A DNA stretch of 64,000 nucleotides from Natronoarchaeum mannanilyticum (GTDB lineage Archaea; Halobacteriota; Halobacteria; Halobacteriales; Natronoarchaeaceae): positions 434,001-498,000 of the forward strand of contig NZ_BAAADV010000001.1 in NCBI RefSeq assembly GCF_039522665.1. The letters are read 5' to 3'. Of this stretch, positions 26,334-34,485 are shown one piece after another; the stretch's first letter is position 1, and each line of letters begins with the position of its first letter. Below the pieces are notes generated by a model that had not been told where the DNA came from, did no database searches, and was given only the letters and a program-made list of their open reading frames with translations. A program made the translations under genes and the position numbers.

Positions 26334-26945
26334 TCAGTTGGCGATGCGGGCGAACGCCAGCGTGCCGCTGATGTTCTCGATGTAGATCTGGACCACGTCG
26401 CCCTCGTTGGCGCCGGGGACGAAGATCGTGTACTTGCCCTTCTCGGCGACGCCGTCGCCCTTGCGGCCGGTGCCGGTGATCTTGACCTCGTAGGTCTTGC
26501 CCTCCTCGACGGCCTCGGCGCTCTGCTGTTGGGTCGCCTGGCTGCGCTTCTGAACGGGACGGAACGCGCCGCAGGCGTCACAGCGCAGCATCTGGGTCCG
26601 GTTCTCGGTGACGATCCGCGTGTCCGGCAGTCCGCACTCCGTACAGAGGACGTACTCGTCGACGTACTTCGAGATCGCGGCGTCCAGTTCGCCGTTCGTG
26701 AAGTCGCCGTTGTACCGACCGCGGCCCTCCTCGAACGTGCCGCTCGTCCCGAGTTCCCGCTGGACGAACCGGTGGATGTGCTCGGGGTCCCGCGAGAGCT
26801 GGTCGGCGATCTCCGAGAGGTTCGTAAATCGGGTGAACGCGCCGTCCTTCTGGGCGGCGGCGTCCGGCAGCGAGAGGCGCTCGTCGCTCCCCTCGATCTC
26901 CGGCATATCGTCGATCGCTCTCTGTAGGTTAGCTTCGTAGTCCAT
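26334..26945 (-). CDS. Translation initiation factor aIF2 subunit beta with TRAM domain
   Basis: This 203-residue protein has the complete aIF2 beta module: an N-terminal helical part, the alpha/beta core (EHIHRFVQRELGTSGTFEEG at about residues 57-76) and the C4 zinc ribbon (CTECG...CDACG, about 98-120). A C-terminal TRAM domain is fused (about 140-203; GRKGDGVAEKGKYTIFVPGA). Archaeal aIF2 beta usually ends after the zinc ribbon. The TRAM extension is a known haloarchaeal variant that may add RNA binding. It works with aIF2 alpha and gamma, which are not in the window. Confidence 0.93.
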   Translation of the reverse strand: MDYEANLQRAIDDMPEIEGSDERLSLPDAAAQKDGAFTRFTNLSEIADQLSRDPEHIHRFVQRELGTSGTFEEGRGRYNGDFTNGELDAAISKYVDEYVLCTECGLPDTRIVTENRTQMLRCDACGAFRPVQKRSQATQQQSAEAVEEGKTYEVKITGTGRKGDGVAEKGKYTIFVPGANEGDVVQIYIENISGTLAFARIAN

Positions 26946-27082
26946 GGGCTAATTCAAGCGGCCCGCACCTAAAGCGCGTTCGGAACGGTCGGTACCACGC
27001 CACAGGATACCACGATGGCGGAATCGCCGCCCTCGCGAAACGATATCTCAAACTTTTACTACGTGCTGAAAGAAGGGGGTGT

Positions 27083-28321
27083 ATGGGTGTCAACTACGCG
27101 GATCTCCACGATCCGAACGCGGAGTACACGATGCGGGAGCTTTCCTCGGAAACGATGGGCGTCACCAACGAGCGCGGCGGCGGCCGCGACGTCGAGATCA
27201 CCGACGTCCAGACGACGATGGTCGACGGGAACTTCCCGTGGACGCTCGTCCGGATCTACACCGACGCGGGCGTCGTCGGCACCGGCGAGGCCTACTGGGG
27301 CGCCGGCGTCCCCGAGCTGATCGAGCGGATGAAGCCGTTCGTCATCGGCGAGAACCCGCTGGACATCGATCGCCTCTACGAGCACCTCGTCCAGAAGATG
27401 TCCGGCGAGGGATCGGTCGAGGGCGTCACGATCTCCGCCATCGCGGGGATCGAGGTCGCGCTGCACGATCTGGCCGGCAAGATCCTCGAGGTGCCGGCCT
27501 ACCAGCTGCTGGGCGGCAAGTACCGCGACGAGATGCGCGTCTACTGCGACTGCCACACCGAGGAGGAGGCCGACCCCGAGGCCTGCGCCGAGGAAGCGCG
27601 TCGCGTCGTCGACGAACTGGGCTACGACGCCCTGAAGTTCGACCTCGACGTCCCCTCCGGCCTGGAGAAGGACCGCGCGAACCGCCACCTCCGTCCCGGC
27701 GAGATCCGCCACAAGGAAGAGATCGTCAAGCAGGTCACCGAGGAGGTCAAGGACGAGGCCGACGTCGCCTTCGACTGCCACTGGACGTTCTCGGGCGGCT
27801 CGGCCAAGCGCATGGCCGACGCGTTCGAGGAATACGACGTCTGGTGGCTCGAGGACCCCGTCCCGCCGGAGAACCTCGAGGTTCAGGAGGAGGTCACCAA
27901 GTCCACGACGACGCCGATCTGCGTCGGCGAGAACCGCTACCGCGTCACCGAGGAGCGACGCCTGATCGAGAACCAGGCCGTCGACATCGTCGCACCGGAC
28001 ATGCCCAAGGTCGGCGGCATGCGCGAGACGCGCAAGATCGCCGACGTCGCCAACCAGTACTACGTGCCCGTCGCGATGCACAACGTCTCCTCGCCGATCG
28101 CGACGATGGCCAGCGCCCACGTCGGCGCCTCGATCCCGAACTCGCTGGCCGTCGAGTACCACTCCTACGAGCTCGGCTGGTGGGAGGACCTGGTCGAAGA
28201 GGACGTCATCGAGGACGGCTACATCGAGATCCCCGAGGAGCCCGGCCTCGGCCTGACGCTCGACATGGACGCCGTCGAGGAGCACATGGTCGAGGGCGAG
28301 ACGCTGTTTGACGAGGCCTGA
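27083..28321 (+). CDS. Enolase-superfamily sugar-acid dehydratase (gluconate/xylonate dehydratase type)
   Basis: This 412-residue member of the mandelate racemase/muconate lactonizing subgroup dehydrates an aldonic acid to its 2-keto-3-deoxy form. The catalytic Lys region is YDALKFDLDVPSG (about residues 180). Metal ligands lie in AFDCHWTF, WWLEDPVPPEN and CVGENRY, and the catalytic His is in VAMHNVSSP. The N-terminus (DLHDPNAEYTMRELS) resembles haloarchaeal D-gluconate dehydratase (Gad) and xylonate dehydratase (XacD), which are close paralogues. A lone gene, not in a xylose cluster, slightly favours gluconate. Substrate assignment is inference. Confidence 0.9.
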   Translation: MGVNYADLHDPNAEYTMRELSSETMGVTNERGGGRDVEITDVQTTMVDGNFPWTLVRIYTDAGVVGTGEAYWGAGVPELIERMKPFVIGENPLDIDRLYEHLVQKMSGEGSVEGVTISAIAGIEVALHDLAGKILEVPAYQLLGGKYRDEMRVYCDCHTEEEADPEACAEEARRVVDELGYDALKFDLDVPSGLEKDRANRHLRPGEIRHKEEIVKQVTEEVKDEADVAFDCHWTFSGGSAKRMADAFEEYDVWWLEDPVPPENLEVQEEVTKSTTTPICVGENRYRVTEERRLIENQAVDIVAPDMPKVGGMRETRKIADVANQYYVPVAMHNVSSPIATMASAHVGASIPNSLAVEYHSYELGWWEDLVEEDVIEDGYIEIPEEPGLGLTLDMDAVEEHMVEGETLFDEA

Positions 28322-28369
28322 GCCTCGTCGATCCCGATAGACCAGCGTAGTGAGTCTGTCGGTGTTCCG

Positions 28370-28441
28370 TCCGGCGTACGCCGGATCGAGTTGGCGAATC
28401 TTCGATTCGTTCGACGCGACGTTTCGCGTCAGAAATTTTTT
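28370..28441 (+). terminator. Three successive hairpins ending in a T-run
   Basis: After the dehydratase gene there are three perfect inverted repeats in a row. They are TCCGGCGTACGCCGGA (28370-28385), CGAATC-TTC-GATTCG (28395-28409) and GACGCGA-CGTT-TCGCGTC (28413-28430). The last is followed by a T-run at 28436-28441. The final hairpin plus T-run looks like an intrinsic terminator. The same T-run may also serve as the TATA region of the next gene (start 28467). Confidence 0.5.
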
Positions 28442-28466
28442 GTCGTCTGACTGAACAGCCACAGGT

Positions 28467-28712
28467 ATGTCGCTCCTGTTCGACCTCCTGACGAGCGTCT
28501 TCGTCGACCCATTCGTCGAGTACTTCTACCACGACCTGACGCTCGGACGGATCCTCGCGCGATTGCTCGCAAGCGTCGCGCTTCTGGGCGGGATGTACCT
28601 CGCGCTCTTCCAGTCCGCCCCGCTGTCGTACGTCGGGTGGGCGCTGGCGGTTCCGGCGGGCGTCTACACGCTCTACGACGCGCTGACGGTCAATCGCCAC
28701 ACGCGCAGCTAG
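28467..28712 (+). CDS. Small two-helix membrane protein
   Basis: This 81-residue protein has an amphipathic N-terminus (LFDLLTSVFVDPFVEYF) and two hydrophobic helices (about residues 31-48 and 54-70; ILARLLASVALLGGMYLALF and YVGWALAVPAGVYTLYDAL). It ends in a basic tail. No family was recognised. A T/A-rich element (AAATTTTTTG) about 30 nt upstream supports a leaderless start. The function is unknown. Confidence 0.65.
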   Translation: MSLLFDLLTSVFVDPFVEYFYHDLTLGRILARLLASVALLGGMYLALFQSAPLSYVGWALAVPAGVYTLYDALTVNRHTRS

Positions 28713-29089
28713 ACCCGTCTACGTCCGCACTCGACGCCGAAAGCGCGGCGCCGCAACCAAACGTATCGAACCCGCAGATAGGACTATTAGGTCGGGGCGA
28801 CCGGCTACGACCGGACGACGCGCGCAGCGTCGATCCCGCGGGCATGTTCAGGACGCCGACGCGACCGGCCTCCTCCACGGCGCCAGCAGCGCCGCGCCGG
28901 TTCGCGTCCGCCGTTCGCCCGCGAACCCTCTCTCCGCAGTCCCTGCGGCCCTCGCGTTCTCTCATGACGGCGCCGGCCGCCCCCGCGGTCGGCGTCGCAT
29001 CTTCTCGCGGCAGCCGTCGCCCGGTCGCTACTCCCTCGCTGGCGACCGGGCGAGCGCTTTCCGCTCGCAGGTTCGATCCGCTCTCGACG
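28713..29089. other. GC-rich spacer without a supported gene
   Basis: This 377-nt stretch has long open frames in several directions, as expected for GC-rich DNA. None has a promoter, plausible start or protein-like composition. CTCCGCAGTCCCTGCGGCCC near 28930 contains a GCAG-TCC-CTGC hairpin. I see no tRNA, repeat array or mobile element. Confidence 0.4.
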
Positions 29090-29317
29090 CTACTCCTCGC
29101 TCGCCTCCTCCATCGCTTCCTTGACGTCTTCCGGCGGCTCCTCTTCGCCTTTCTCCCACTCCTCCTCTTGTTGCTCGTTGGGCATCTCCTGTTGCTCCTC
29201 GGGTGCCGCGCCCTCTGACTCGCTTTCGTCCTCGTCGATCCGCTCGAGTTCCTGTTCGGCTTCTTTGTCGTACTCGGCCTTCTGTTCTCGCGCTCTGTCT
29301 TGGTCGTCTTCGGCCAT
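29090..29317 (-). CDS. Small highly acidic protein
   Basis: This 75-residue protein (MAEDDQDRAREQKAEYDKEA...) is almost entirely Glu, Asp, Gln, Lys and Ala and is probably helical or disordered. It has no Cys or aromatic core. The ATG at 29317 is preferred over a GTG 12 codons upstream because the added residues look unrelated. Glu/Gln-rich small proteins of this type are common in haloarchaea and have no known function. Confidence 0.6.
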   Translation of the reverse strand: MAEDDQDRAREQKAEYDKEAEQELERIDEDESESEGAAPEEQQEMPNEQQEEEWEKGEEEPPEDVKEAMEEASEE

Positions 29318-29384
29318 AGTGTGTCCCCCACTAGCACTCGTCGGCGCGCGCACTTGGGGCGTGGCCCCAATCCTTTAGCCCCGA

Positions 29385-29876
29385 TCAGGGGGCGAAGGTG
29401 CCCGTCAGTTGCGCCTGCGCGAGCACCGAGTCCTCCATCGCCGCGCCGAGTTCGCCTTTCGTGGCGCCCCGGGTCACCCCGAGCTCCTCGTCGAGCGCGT
29501 ACAGCTTGAACCGGTAGGTGTGCTCGCGGTCCGGCGGCGACGGGCCGCCGTAGCCGACCTCGCCGAAATCGTTGGTCCCCTCGTCGGCCCCTTCGGCGTC
29601 CCAGCCCTCGGGGATCTCCTCGCGAGCCGGATCGATGTTCCAGACGAGCCAGTGGACCCACACCTTGCCCGCGGGATCTCTGGCGTCCGGATCGTCGACG
29701 ACCAGCGCGAGCGAGGCGGCGTCCGCGGGGACGCCCGCGATCGACAGCGGCGGATTGACGTCCCCGCCGTCGCGTCCGTACTGCTCCGGGATGCGCTCGC
29801 CGTCGTCGAACGCCGGGCTGGTCAGCGTCAGCTCGCCCGTCGGTTCGGCGTCGCCGTGTGCCGGCGTGTCAGACAT
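29385..29876 (-). CDS. YbhB/YbcL family (PEBP, Raf kinase inhibitor-like) protein
   Basis: This 163-residue phosphatidylethanolamine-binding-protein fold has the family motifs in order: LTLTSPAFDDGERIPEQYGR near the start, NPPLSIAGVPADAASLALVV and DDPDARDPAGKVWVHWLVWN (the ligand-pocket Asp-Pro-Asp and His). GYGGPSPPDREHTYRFKLYAL and the ending VLAQAQLTGTF complete it. It is likely cytosolic with unknown ligand. The start at 29876 gives the standard family N-terminus. Longer readings that fuse it to the upstream gene are frame artefacts. Confidence 0.93.
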   Translation of the reverse strand: MSDTPAHGDAEPTGELTLTSPAFDDGERIPEQYGRDGGDVNPPLSIAGVPADAASLALVVDDPDARDPAGKVWVHWLVWNIDPAREEIPEGWDAEGADEGTNDFGEVGYGGPSPPDREHTYRFKLYALDEELGVTRGATKGELGAAMEDSVLAQAQLTGTFAP

Positions 29877-29962
29877 AGTCTCTCTCGATTCGAACGTCGC
29901 GTTCGTCCGATGAAAAGCCCCGCCCCGACATCCCCGCGCACGGCGGGCGCCCGTCGGCCGCC

Positions 29963-30595
29963 TCAGCACAGCGACTTCGGCTCGACGCCGAGCTCGCCCA
30001 GCGCGTCGACGTAGTCGTCGTAGGCCACCTGAATCACGTAGCCGGCGACCATCTCGGCGCGCTCCCAGTCCTCGGCGTCGTCGCACAGCTCGTCGAGCAG
30101 TTCCAGTCCGGCGTCGAGCGTCCCCCGCGTGTCGGATTTTAACTCGCGGAACAGGTCGGCGCGAGCCTCGTCGGCCTCGTTGACGAAGAAGCTGATCACC
30201 TGCGTGTGCGCGCGAACGCTGACGAGCGACCGTCCGACCATCCCCGCGGCGACGCGCTCGATCGTCGCCTCGCGCCCGCGGAGATAGGAGTGCATCGGCC
30301 CGCCGTCGGCCGGCTCGTACTCGCCGTCGATCTCGGCGGCGACGAGATCGAGGTGGCGCCGCTCCTGGTCGGCGGCGTCGGCGAACGCCTCGCGAGCGGC
30401 GTCGTTCGACTCGTCGTCGGCCCACCCGGAGAACGTCCCGCGGGCGGCGTGCTCGCTGTCGGCGGCCGATTCGAGCACCGACCGCTCGTCGAGGTCCCCG
30501 TCGGTCAGCGCGATCAGAAGTTTCGAGGAGCCGAGCCGGTCGAGCTGGCTGGCCTTCTCGGTCTCGACTGACTCGCGGAACTCGGCTGCGTCCAT
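29963..30595 (-). CDS. Rubrerythrin/ferritin-like four-helix protein
   Basis: This 210-residue, mostly helical acidic protein has an E-x-x-H pair in ADQERRHLDLVAAE (about residues 74-87) and acidic helices typical of the ferritin-like superfamily. The cysteines are few (one near LCDD and the C-terminal Cys), so there is no rubredoxin domain. A di-iron role (peroxide or iron handling) is possible, but the second E-x-x-H is not obvious and the metal site may be incomplete. It lies divergent from the rhodanese/MBL gene across a 207-nt spacer holding a tandem repeat. Confidence 0.65.
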   Translation of the reverse strand: MDAAEFRESVETEKASQLDRLGSSKLLIALTDGDLDERSVLESAADSEHAARGTFSGWADDESNDAAREAFADAADQERRHLDLVAAEIDGEYEPADGGPMHSYLRGREATIERVAAGMVGRSLVSVRAHTQVISFFVNEADEARADLFRELKSDTRGTLDAGLELLDELCDDAEDWERAEMVAGYVIQVAYDDYVDALGELGVEPKSLC

Positions 30596-30673
30596 GGCGG
30601 TACTGTCGGGCGCGTGGGAGTTGAAGGTTGGTGCGCGCGGGGCGACGACGAGGCACCGTGCAGAGGCGTCGGG

Positions 30674-30722
30674 ACGCGCGAGACGGCGGGGCGTCCGAAC
30701 GCGCGAGACGGCGGGGCGTCCG
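30674..30722. repeat. Two-copy tandem repeat, 25-nt period
   Basis: The 24-base unit beginning ACGCGCGAGACGGCGGGG occurs at 30674-30697 and again at 30699-30722 with no mismatch between copies. It sits in the non-coding spacer between two divergent genes. No third complete copy is present. Confidence 0.85.
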
Positions 30723-30802
30723 GACGCGGCGGGACGATCGGCGCCGACGCCGAACGCGGCCCCGGCGGGAGTGTCTTACCGCGACCGCCCGTACACACAG
30801 CC

Positions 30803-32008
30803 ATGAGCCCAGACGACACCTCGATCTCGCCCGAGCGGCTCCACGAGCGCATCGACCGCGGCGAGTCGATCAGCGTGCTGGACGTCCGAGACCGCGACGA
30901 GTTCGAGGCCTGGCGGATCGACGGCCCGGGCGTCGACGCCGCCCAGATTCCGGAGATGCGGTTCGTCCAGGCCGACATCCAGGGCACCACGGCGGAGCTC
31001 GTCGCGGACCTCGACGAGCCGATCGTCGCCGTCTGCGCTCGCGGGAAGGCCAGCGACGAGATCGCGGGCCAGCTGCGCGACGCCGGCGTCGACGCCGTCA
31101 ACCTCGCCGAGGGGATGAACGGCTGGGCGCGCGTGTACGTCCGCCGGGAGCTCGACGCCGACGCGGCGGGCGCCGACGTCTACCAGTACCGCCGACCCGC
31201 CAGCGGCTGTTTGAGCTACCTGATCGCGAGCGACGGCGAGGCCGCGGTGATCGACCCGCTCCGGGCGTTCGCCGACCGGTACGTCGAGGACGCTCAGGAG
31301 CAGGGCGCCGAGCTCGTCGCGGCCGTCGACACGCACGTTCACGCCGACCACGTCAGCGGCGTCCGTGCGCTGGCCGACGCCGAGGACGCCGAGTTGCGGC
31401 TTCCGGCCGGCGCGGAGGAGCGGGGACTCGCGTTCGACGCCGACCTCTACGACGACGGCGATCGAATCGGCGTCGGCGACGTCGAGCTCGAAGCGATGCA
31501 CGCGCCGGGTCACACCAGCGAGCTGTGCGTCCTGCGGCTCGGCGACGTCCTGTTTTCCGCGGACACGCTGTTTCTGGGCGGCGTCGGCCGACCGGATCTG
31601 GAACGCGCGGCGCCACGCGCCGCGGAAAGCCGAGCGGCGCCGCCGCGAGGCAAGGCGGGCGACGACGGCGCGCGCGATCTCGCGGGCGATCTCTACGAGA
31701 CGCTTCACGAGCGGCTGCTCGAACTTCCCGACGACACCGTCGTCGCGCCCGGCCATTACGGCGATGCCGACGAAGCGGGCGGCGACGGCACGTTCGCGGC
31801 GTCGCTCGGCGACCTCGCCGAGGGGCTCGACGCGCTGTCGATGGACCGCGAGGCGTTCGTCGAGTTCACAGTGGGAAATCTGCCGCCCCGGCCGGCCAAC
31901 TACGAGCGCATCGTCGCGACGAACCTCGGGCGCGACGAGCTCTCTGACGACGAGGCGTTCGAGGTCGAGCTCGGCCCGAACAACTGCGCCGTCTCCGACG
32001 CGGACTGA
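30803..32008 (+). CDS. Rhodanese-metallo-beta-lactamase fusion (persulfide dioxygenase-like)
   Basis: This 401-residue two-domain cytosolic protein has an N-terminal rhodanese domain (about residues 8-105) with the active-site Cys in VAVCARGKASDE. It is followed by a metallo-beta-lactamase domain (about 125-340) with the metal-binding THVHADHVSG, the GHTSELCV His and the later APGHYGD. The arrangement resembles ETHE1/SdoA-type persulfide dioxygenases fused to sulfurtransferase, although the rhodanese is N-terminal here. It probably oxidises or transfers sulfane sulfur. An Ala/Arg-rich insert lies near residues 272-295. ATG 30803 gives a compact N-terminus. Confidence 0.88.
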   Translation: MSPDDTSISPERLHERIDRGESISVLDVRDRDEFEAWRIDGPGVDAAQIPEMRFVQADIQGTTAELVADLDEPIVAVCARGKASDEIAGQLRDAGVDAVNLAEGMNGWARVYVRRELDADAAGADVYQYRRPASGCLSYLIASDGEAAVIDPLRAFADRYVEDAQEQGAELVAAVDTHVHADHVSGVRALADAEDAELRLPAGAEERGLAFDADLYDDGDRIGVGDVELEAMHAPGHTSELCVLRLGDVLFSADTLFLGGVGRPDLERAAPRAAESRAAPPRGKAGDDGARDLAGDLYETLHERLLELPDDTVVAPGHYGDADEAGGDGTFAASLGDLAEGLDALSMDREAFVEFTVGNLPPRPANYERIVATNLGRDELSDDEAFEVELGPNNCAVSDAD

Positions 32009-32079
32009 CGGCGCTGTCGGTGAGAAGGGAAAGAAGACGAGAGAGCGTCGGCGTCGGTCGGCGCGGCGGACGCGTCGAC

Positions 32080-32418
32080 TCAGTCGTCCGCGGCGGCGGG
32101 CGCGTCGCCGTCGGCGGACGCGTCGACGTCGCCCTCGATGCTCGGCGGGTACTTCCCGCGGTCGAGCTTGAGATCGGACTGCGGGCGGGCCATGCAGGTC
32201 AGCGCGTAGTTTTCGGCTTCCTCCTCGGTGAGGCCGCGCGCGGCGGGCTGGGTGACCTCGCCCTCCTCGATCTTCGCGGAGCAGGCGAGACACATCCCGA
32301 CGCGGCAGGAGTACTCCTGGGCGATCCCCGCCTCGATGCAGCGGCTCAGGATGGTCTCCTTGTCGGACACCGTGATCTCCTCGCCGGTGCCGACGAACTC
32401 GACGGTGTAGTCGGTCAT
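32080..32418 (-). CDS. [2Fe-2S] ferredoxin (plant/halophilic type)
   Basis: This 112-residue electron carrier has cysteines in CRVGMCLAC (about residues 38-46) and ALTCMARP (about 75), the C-x4-C-x2-C...C pattern of plant-type ferredoxins. The C-terminal 20 residues are an acidic tail. It lacks the large acidic N-terminal insertion of the main haloarchaeal ferredoxin and is therefore a secondary type. It is convergent with the rhodanese/MBL gene; whether it supplies electrons to a sulfur enzyme is unknown. Confidence 0.93.
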   Translation of the reverse strand: MTDYTVEFVGTGEEITVSDKETILSRCIEAGIAQEYSCRVGMCLACSAKIEEGEVTQPAARGLTEEEAENYALTCMARPQSDLKLDRGKYPPSIEGDVDASADGDAPAAADD

Positions 32419-32507
32419 ACTCGGTTGCTACGAAAGACCACCCTAAAACTCTTTATCACCAATCTGTCCTGTCGAAATCAACGGAATTCGGCGGGTGTCG
32501 ACGACGC

Positions 32508-32909
32508 TCACTCCGCGGCGTCGATGCGGTGAGCTTCCAGCGCGTCGCGCCAGTCCCCGGGGAGCGGCGTCGGCCGCCCGTCCTCGTCGACGATCACCTG
32601 CGTCGTCCGGCCCGAGGCCGCGGGTTCGCCGTCCGCGCGGATATCGTAGGCCAACGTCAGGCTCGTCTCGCCGACCTCGGCGACGCCGACGCCGACCTCC
32701 ACGGTGTCGGGCAGCCGGATCGGGCGCTCGTAGTCGACTTCGAGGTTGGCGATCACCGTGTCGATCCGCAGCTGGCCGACGACGTCGCGGAAAAAGCGCA
32801 TCCGGGCTTCCTCCATGTAGGTCACGTGGACCGCGTGGTTGACGTGCTCGTAGGTGTCGATGTCGCGGTAGCGCGGCTCGATCGTCGCGCTGAAGCCGTA
32901 CTCGGTCAC
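32508..32909 (-). CDS. Acyl-CoA thioesterase (4HBT, hot-dog fold)
   Basis: This 133-residue hot-dog protein of the YbgC/FadM group has the signature YRDIDTYEHVNHAVHVTYME (about residues 14-33) with the catalytic Asp, and EEARMRFFRD in the long helix. It hydrolyses acyl-CoA thioesters; chain length is not predictable. It is divergent from the GG reductase gene, a lipid enzyme, which may be coincidental. Confidence 0.9.
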   Translation of the reverse strand: MTEYGFSATIEPRYRDIDTYEHVNHAVHVTYMEEARMRFFRDVVGQLRIDTVIANLEVDYERPIRLPDTVEVGVGVAEVGETSLTLAYDIRADGEPAASGRTTQVIVDEDGRPTPLPGDWRDALEAHRIDAAE

Positions 32910-33043
32910 GTCCGTTCCGAGGCCGCTGTCGGATTTATAAGTTCGGCTCGTCGCAAGCTAAGATGCTCGCGACGAGCGTCGAATTCCGGCATCAGCGCGA
33001 CGACAGAAAAAAGGTTTTCACGGTGGGGAGCCGACGGGACTGC

Positions 33044-34414
33044 ATGACCACAACGGAGTACGACTTCGTCGTCGTCGGCGCCGGGACCGCGGGCTGCTAC
33101 GCCGCGGCGACGGCCGCCCGCGCCGGCCACGACGTCGTCGTCGTCGAGCGCAAGGACGCCGACGAGGCGGGCCACATCGCCTGCGGCGACGCGCTCAAGG
33201 GCGCCTCGGCGTTCCCCGACGCCATCCCGAAATCCAAGATCGAGCCGGCGTTCACCAACACGGGCGTCGACCACGGTCGCTTCGAGATCCCCCAGGAGGA
33301 CACCGTCCTGGAGATCCCCGTGCCGGGCGAGCTGGCCGTCATCAACCGCTGGGAGTACGGGCGGCTGATCATCGAGGGCGCCGACGAGGCCGGCGCGGAG
33401 TTCCACTACGACACGGTCGTCCAGGACGTCAACCAGGACGACGAAGGGCGCGTGACGGGGGTCGACGCGATCCGCAAGGGCGATCCGCTGACCTACGAGG
33501 CCGAGGTCGTCGTCGACGCCGCGGGCGCGCTGTCGATCCTGCAGGACAAGGCCGATCTGGAGGGCGCGACGTTCGACACCAACGTCGACTACTCGCAGTT
33601 CTGTTCTGCCTACCGCGAGATCGTCCACGTCGACGAGCCGGTCGAGTGGGACGACGCGCTGGTGTTCAAGCCCACCGAGCGCGCCGCGGGCTACCTCTGG
33701 TACTTCCCGCGCACCGACACCGAGATCAACGCCGGGCTGGGCTTCCAGATGACCGAGGAGCCGATGCAGCTCGTCGACGACCTCAAGGGCGACCTGCGCG
33801 AGCGCGAGGAGTTCGAGGACGCCGAGGTCGAGGACAAGCTCGGCGCCGCGCTGCCGACCCGGCGTCCCTACGACTCCGCGGTGGCGCCCGGCTTCGTCGC
33901 CGTCGGGGACGCCGCGGGCCACGTCAACCCGACCACCGGCGGCGGGATCGCCGGCGCGGCCTACGCCGGCCAGTACGCAGCCGAGACCGCGATCGACGCC
34001 CTCGCGAACGGCGGCCCGACCGAGGACGCGCTGTGGGAGTACAACGAGCGCGTGATGGACCACTTCGGCGCGCGCTACGCCGCGCTGGACGTGTACAACA
34101 TCCTCTCGACCGCCGTCGACACCGACGAGATGATGGGACTGCTGGCGGCGCTGCCCGGCGAGAAGATCGCCGAGTCGCTGTACGCCGGATCGACGTCTGT
34201 CCCCCTCTCGCTGAAGGTCAAGACCGCGATCAAGAGCTACGGCTACTGGGGCGACATCTACAACCTCTACAAGACGAAACAGCGCGCCGACGCGATCCTC
34301 GACCACTACGAGTCGTACCCCTCCAGCCCCGAGGGATTCCCGGCCTGGCAGTCCCGCCGCGACGATCTGATGGAGCGGGTTTACGAGACGACCGGCGCCG
34401 ATCCGAAGTACTGA
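33044..34414 (+). CDS. Geranylgeranyl reductase family protein
   Basis: This 456-residue FAD enzyme reduces double bonds of isoprenoid chains, most likely archaeal membrane lipids. It has the Rossmann motif DFVVVGAGTAGCYAAATAAR (about residues 7-26), the CGDALKG motif near 50, and the substrate/FAD motif YLWYFPR (about 224) with AVGDAAGHVNPTTGGGI (about 285-301). Those are the hallmarks of digeranylgeranylglycerophospholipid reductases. The start at 33044 is chosen because the sequence before it is unrelated and an A/T-rich patch (AAAAAAGG) lies about 33 nt upstream. Membrane association is likely. Confidence 0.92.
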   Translation: MTTTEYDFVVVGAGTAGCYAAATAARAGHDVVVVERKDADEAGHIACGDALKGASAFPDAIPKSKIEPAFTNTGVDHGRFEIPQEDTVLEIPVPGELAVINRWEYGRLIIEGADEAGAEFHYDTVVQDVNQDDEGRVTGVDAIRKGDPLTYEAEVVVDAAGALSILQDKADLEGATFDTNVDYSQFCSAYREIVHVDEPVEWDDALVFKPTERAAGYLWYFPRTDTEINAGLGFQMTEEPMQLVDDLKGDLREREEFEDAEVEDKLGAALPTRRPYDSAVAPGFVAVGDAAGHVNPTTGGGIAGAAYAGQYAAETAIDALANGGPTEDALWEYNERVMDHFGARYAALDVYNILSTAVDTDEMMGLLAALPGEKIAESLYAGSTSVPLSLKVKTAIKSYGYWGDIYNLYKTKQRADAILDHYESYPSSPEGFPAWQSRRDDLMERVYETTGADPKY

Positions 34415-34485
34415 GTCGGCGTCCGGACGCCGACAATCCGTCCAGCGGCTTCCTTTTTGTGACGGGCGCGCTAACCGGCGTGCAG

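Noticed and set aside
28637-29218. Plus-strand open frame of 193 codons covering the spacer
   Set aside because: Ser/Arg/Ala-rich with a leucine-rich end that is the antisense of the acidic small protein. No promoter and an implausible composition.
29385-30656. Single 423-residue protein joining the PEBP protein with upstream sequence
   Set aside because: The upstream part is an out-of-frame reading of the ferritin-like gene. The PEBP family start at 29876 is clear.
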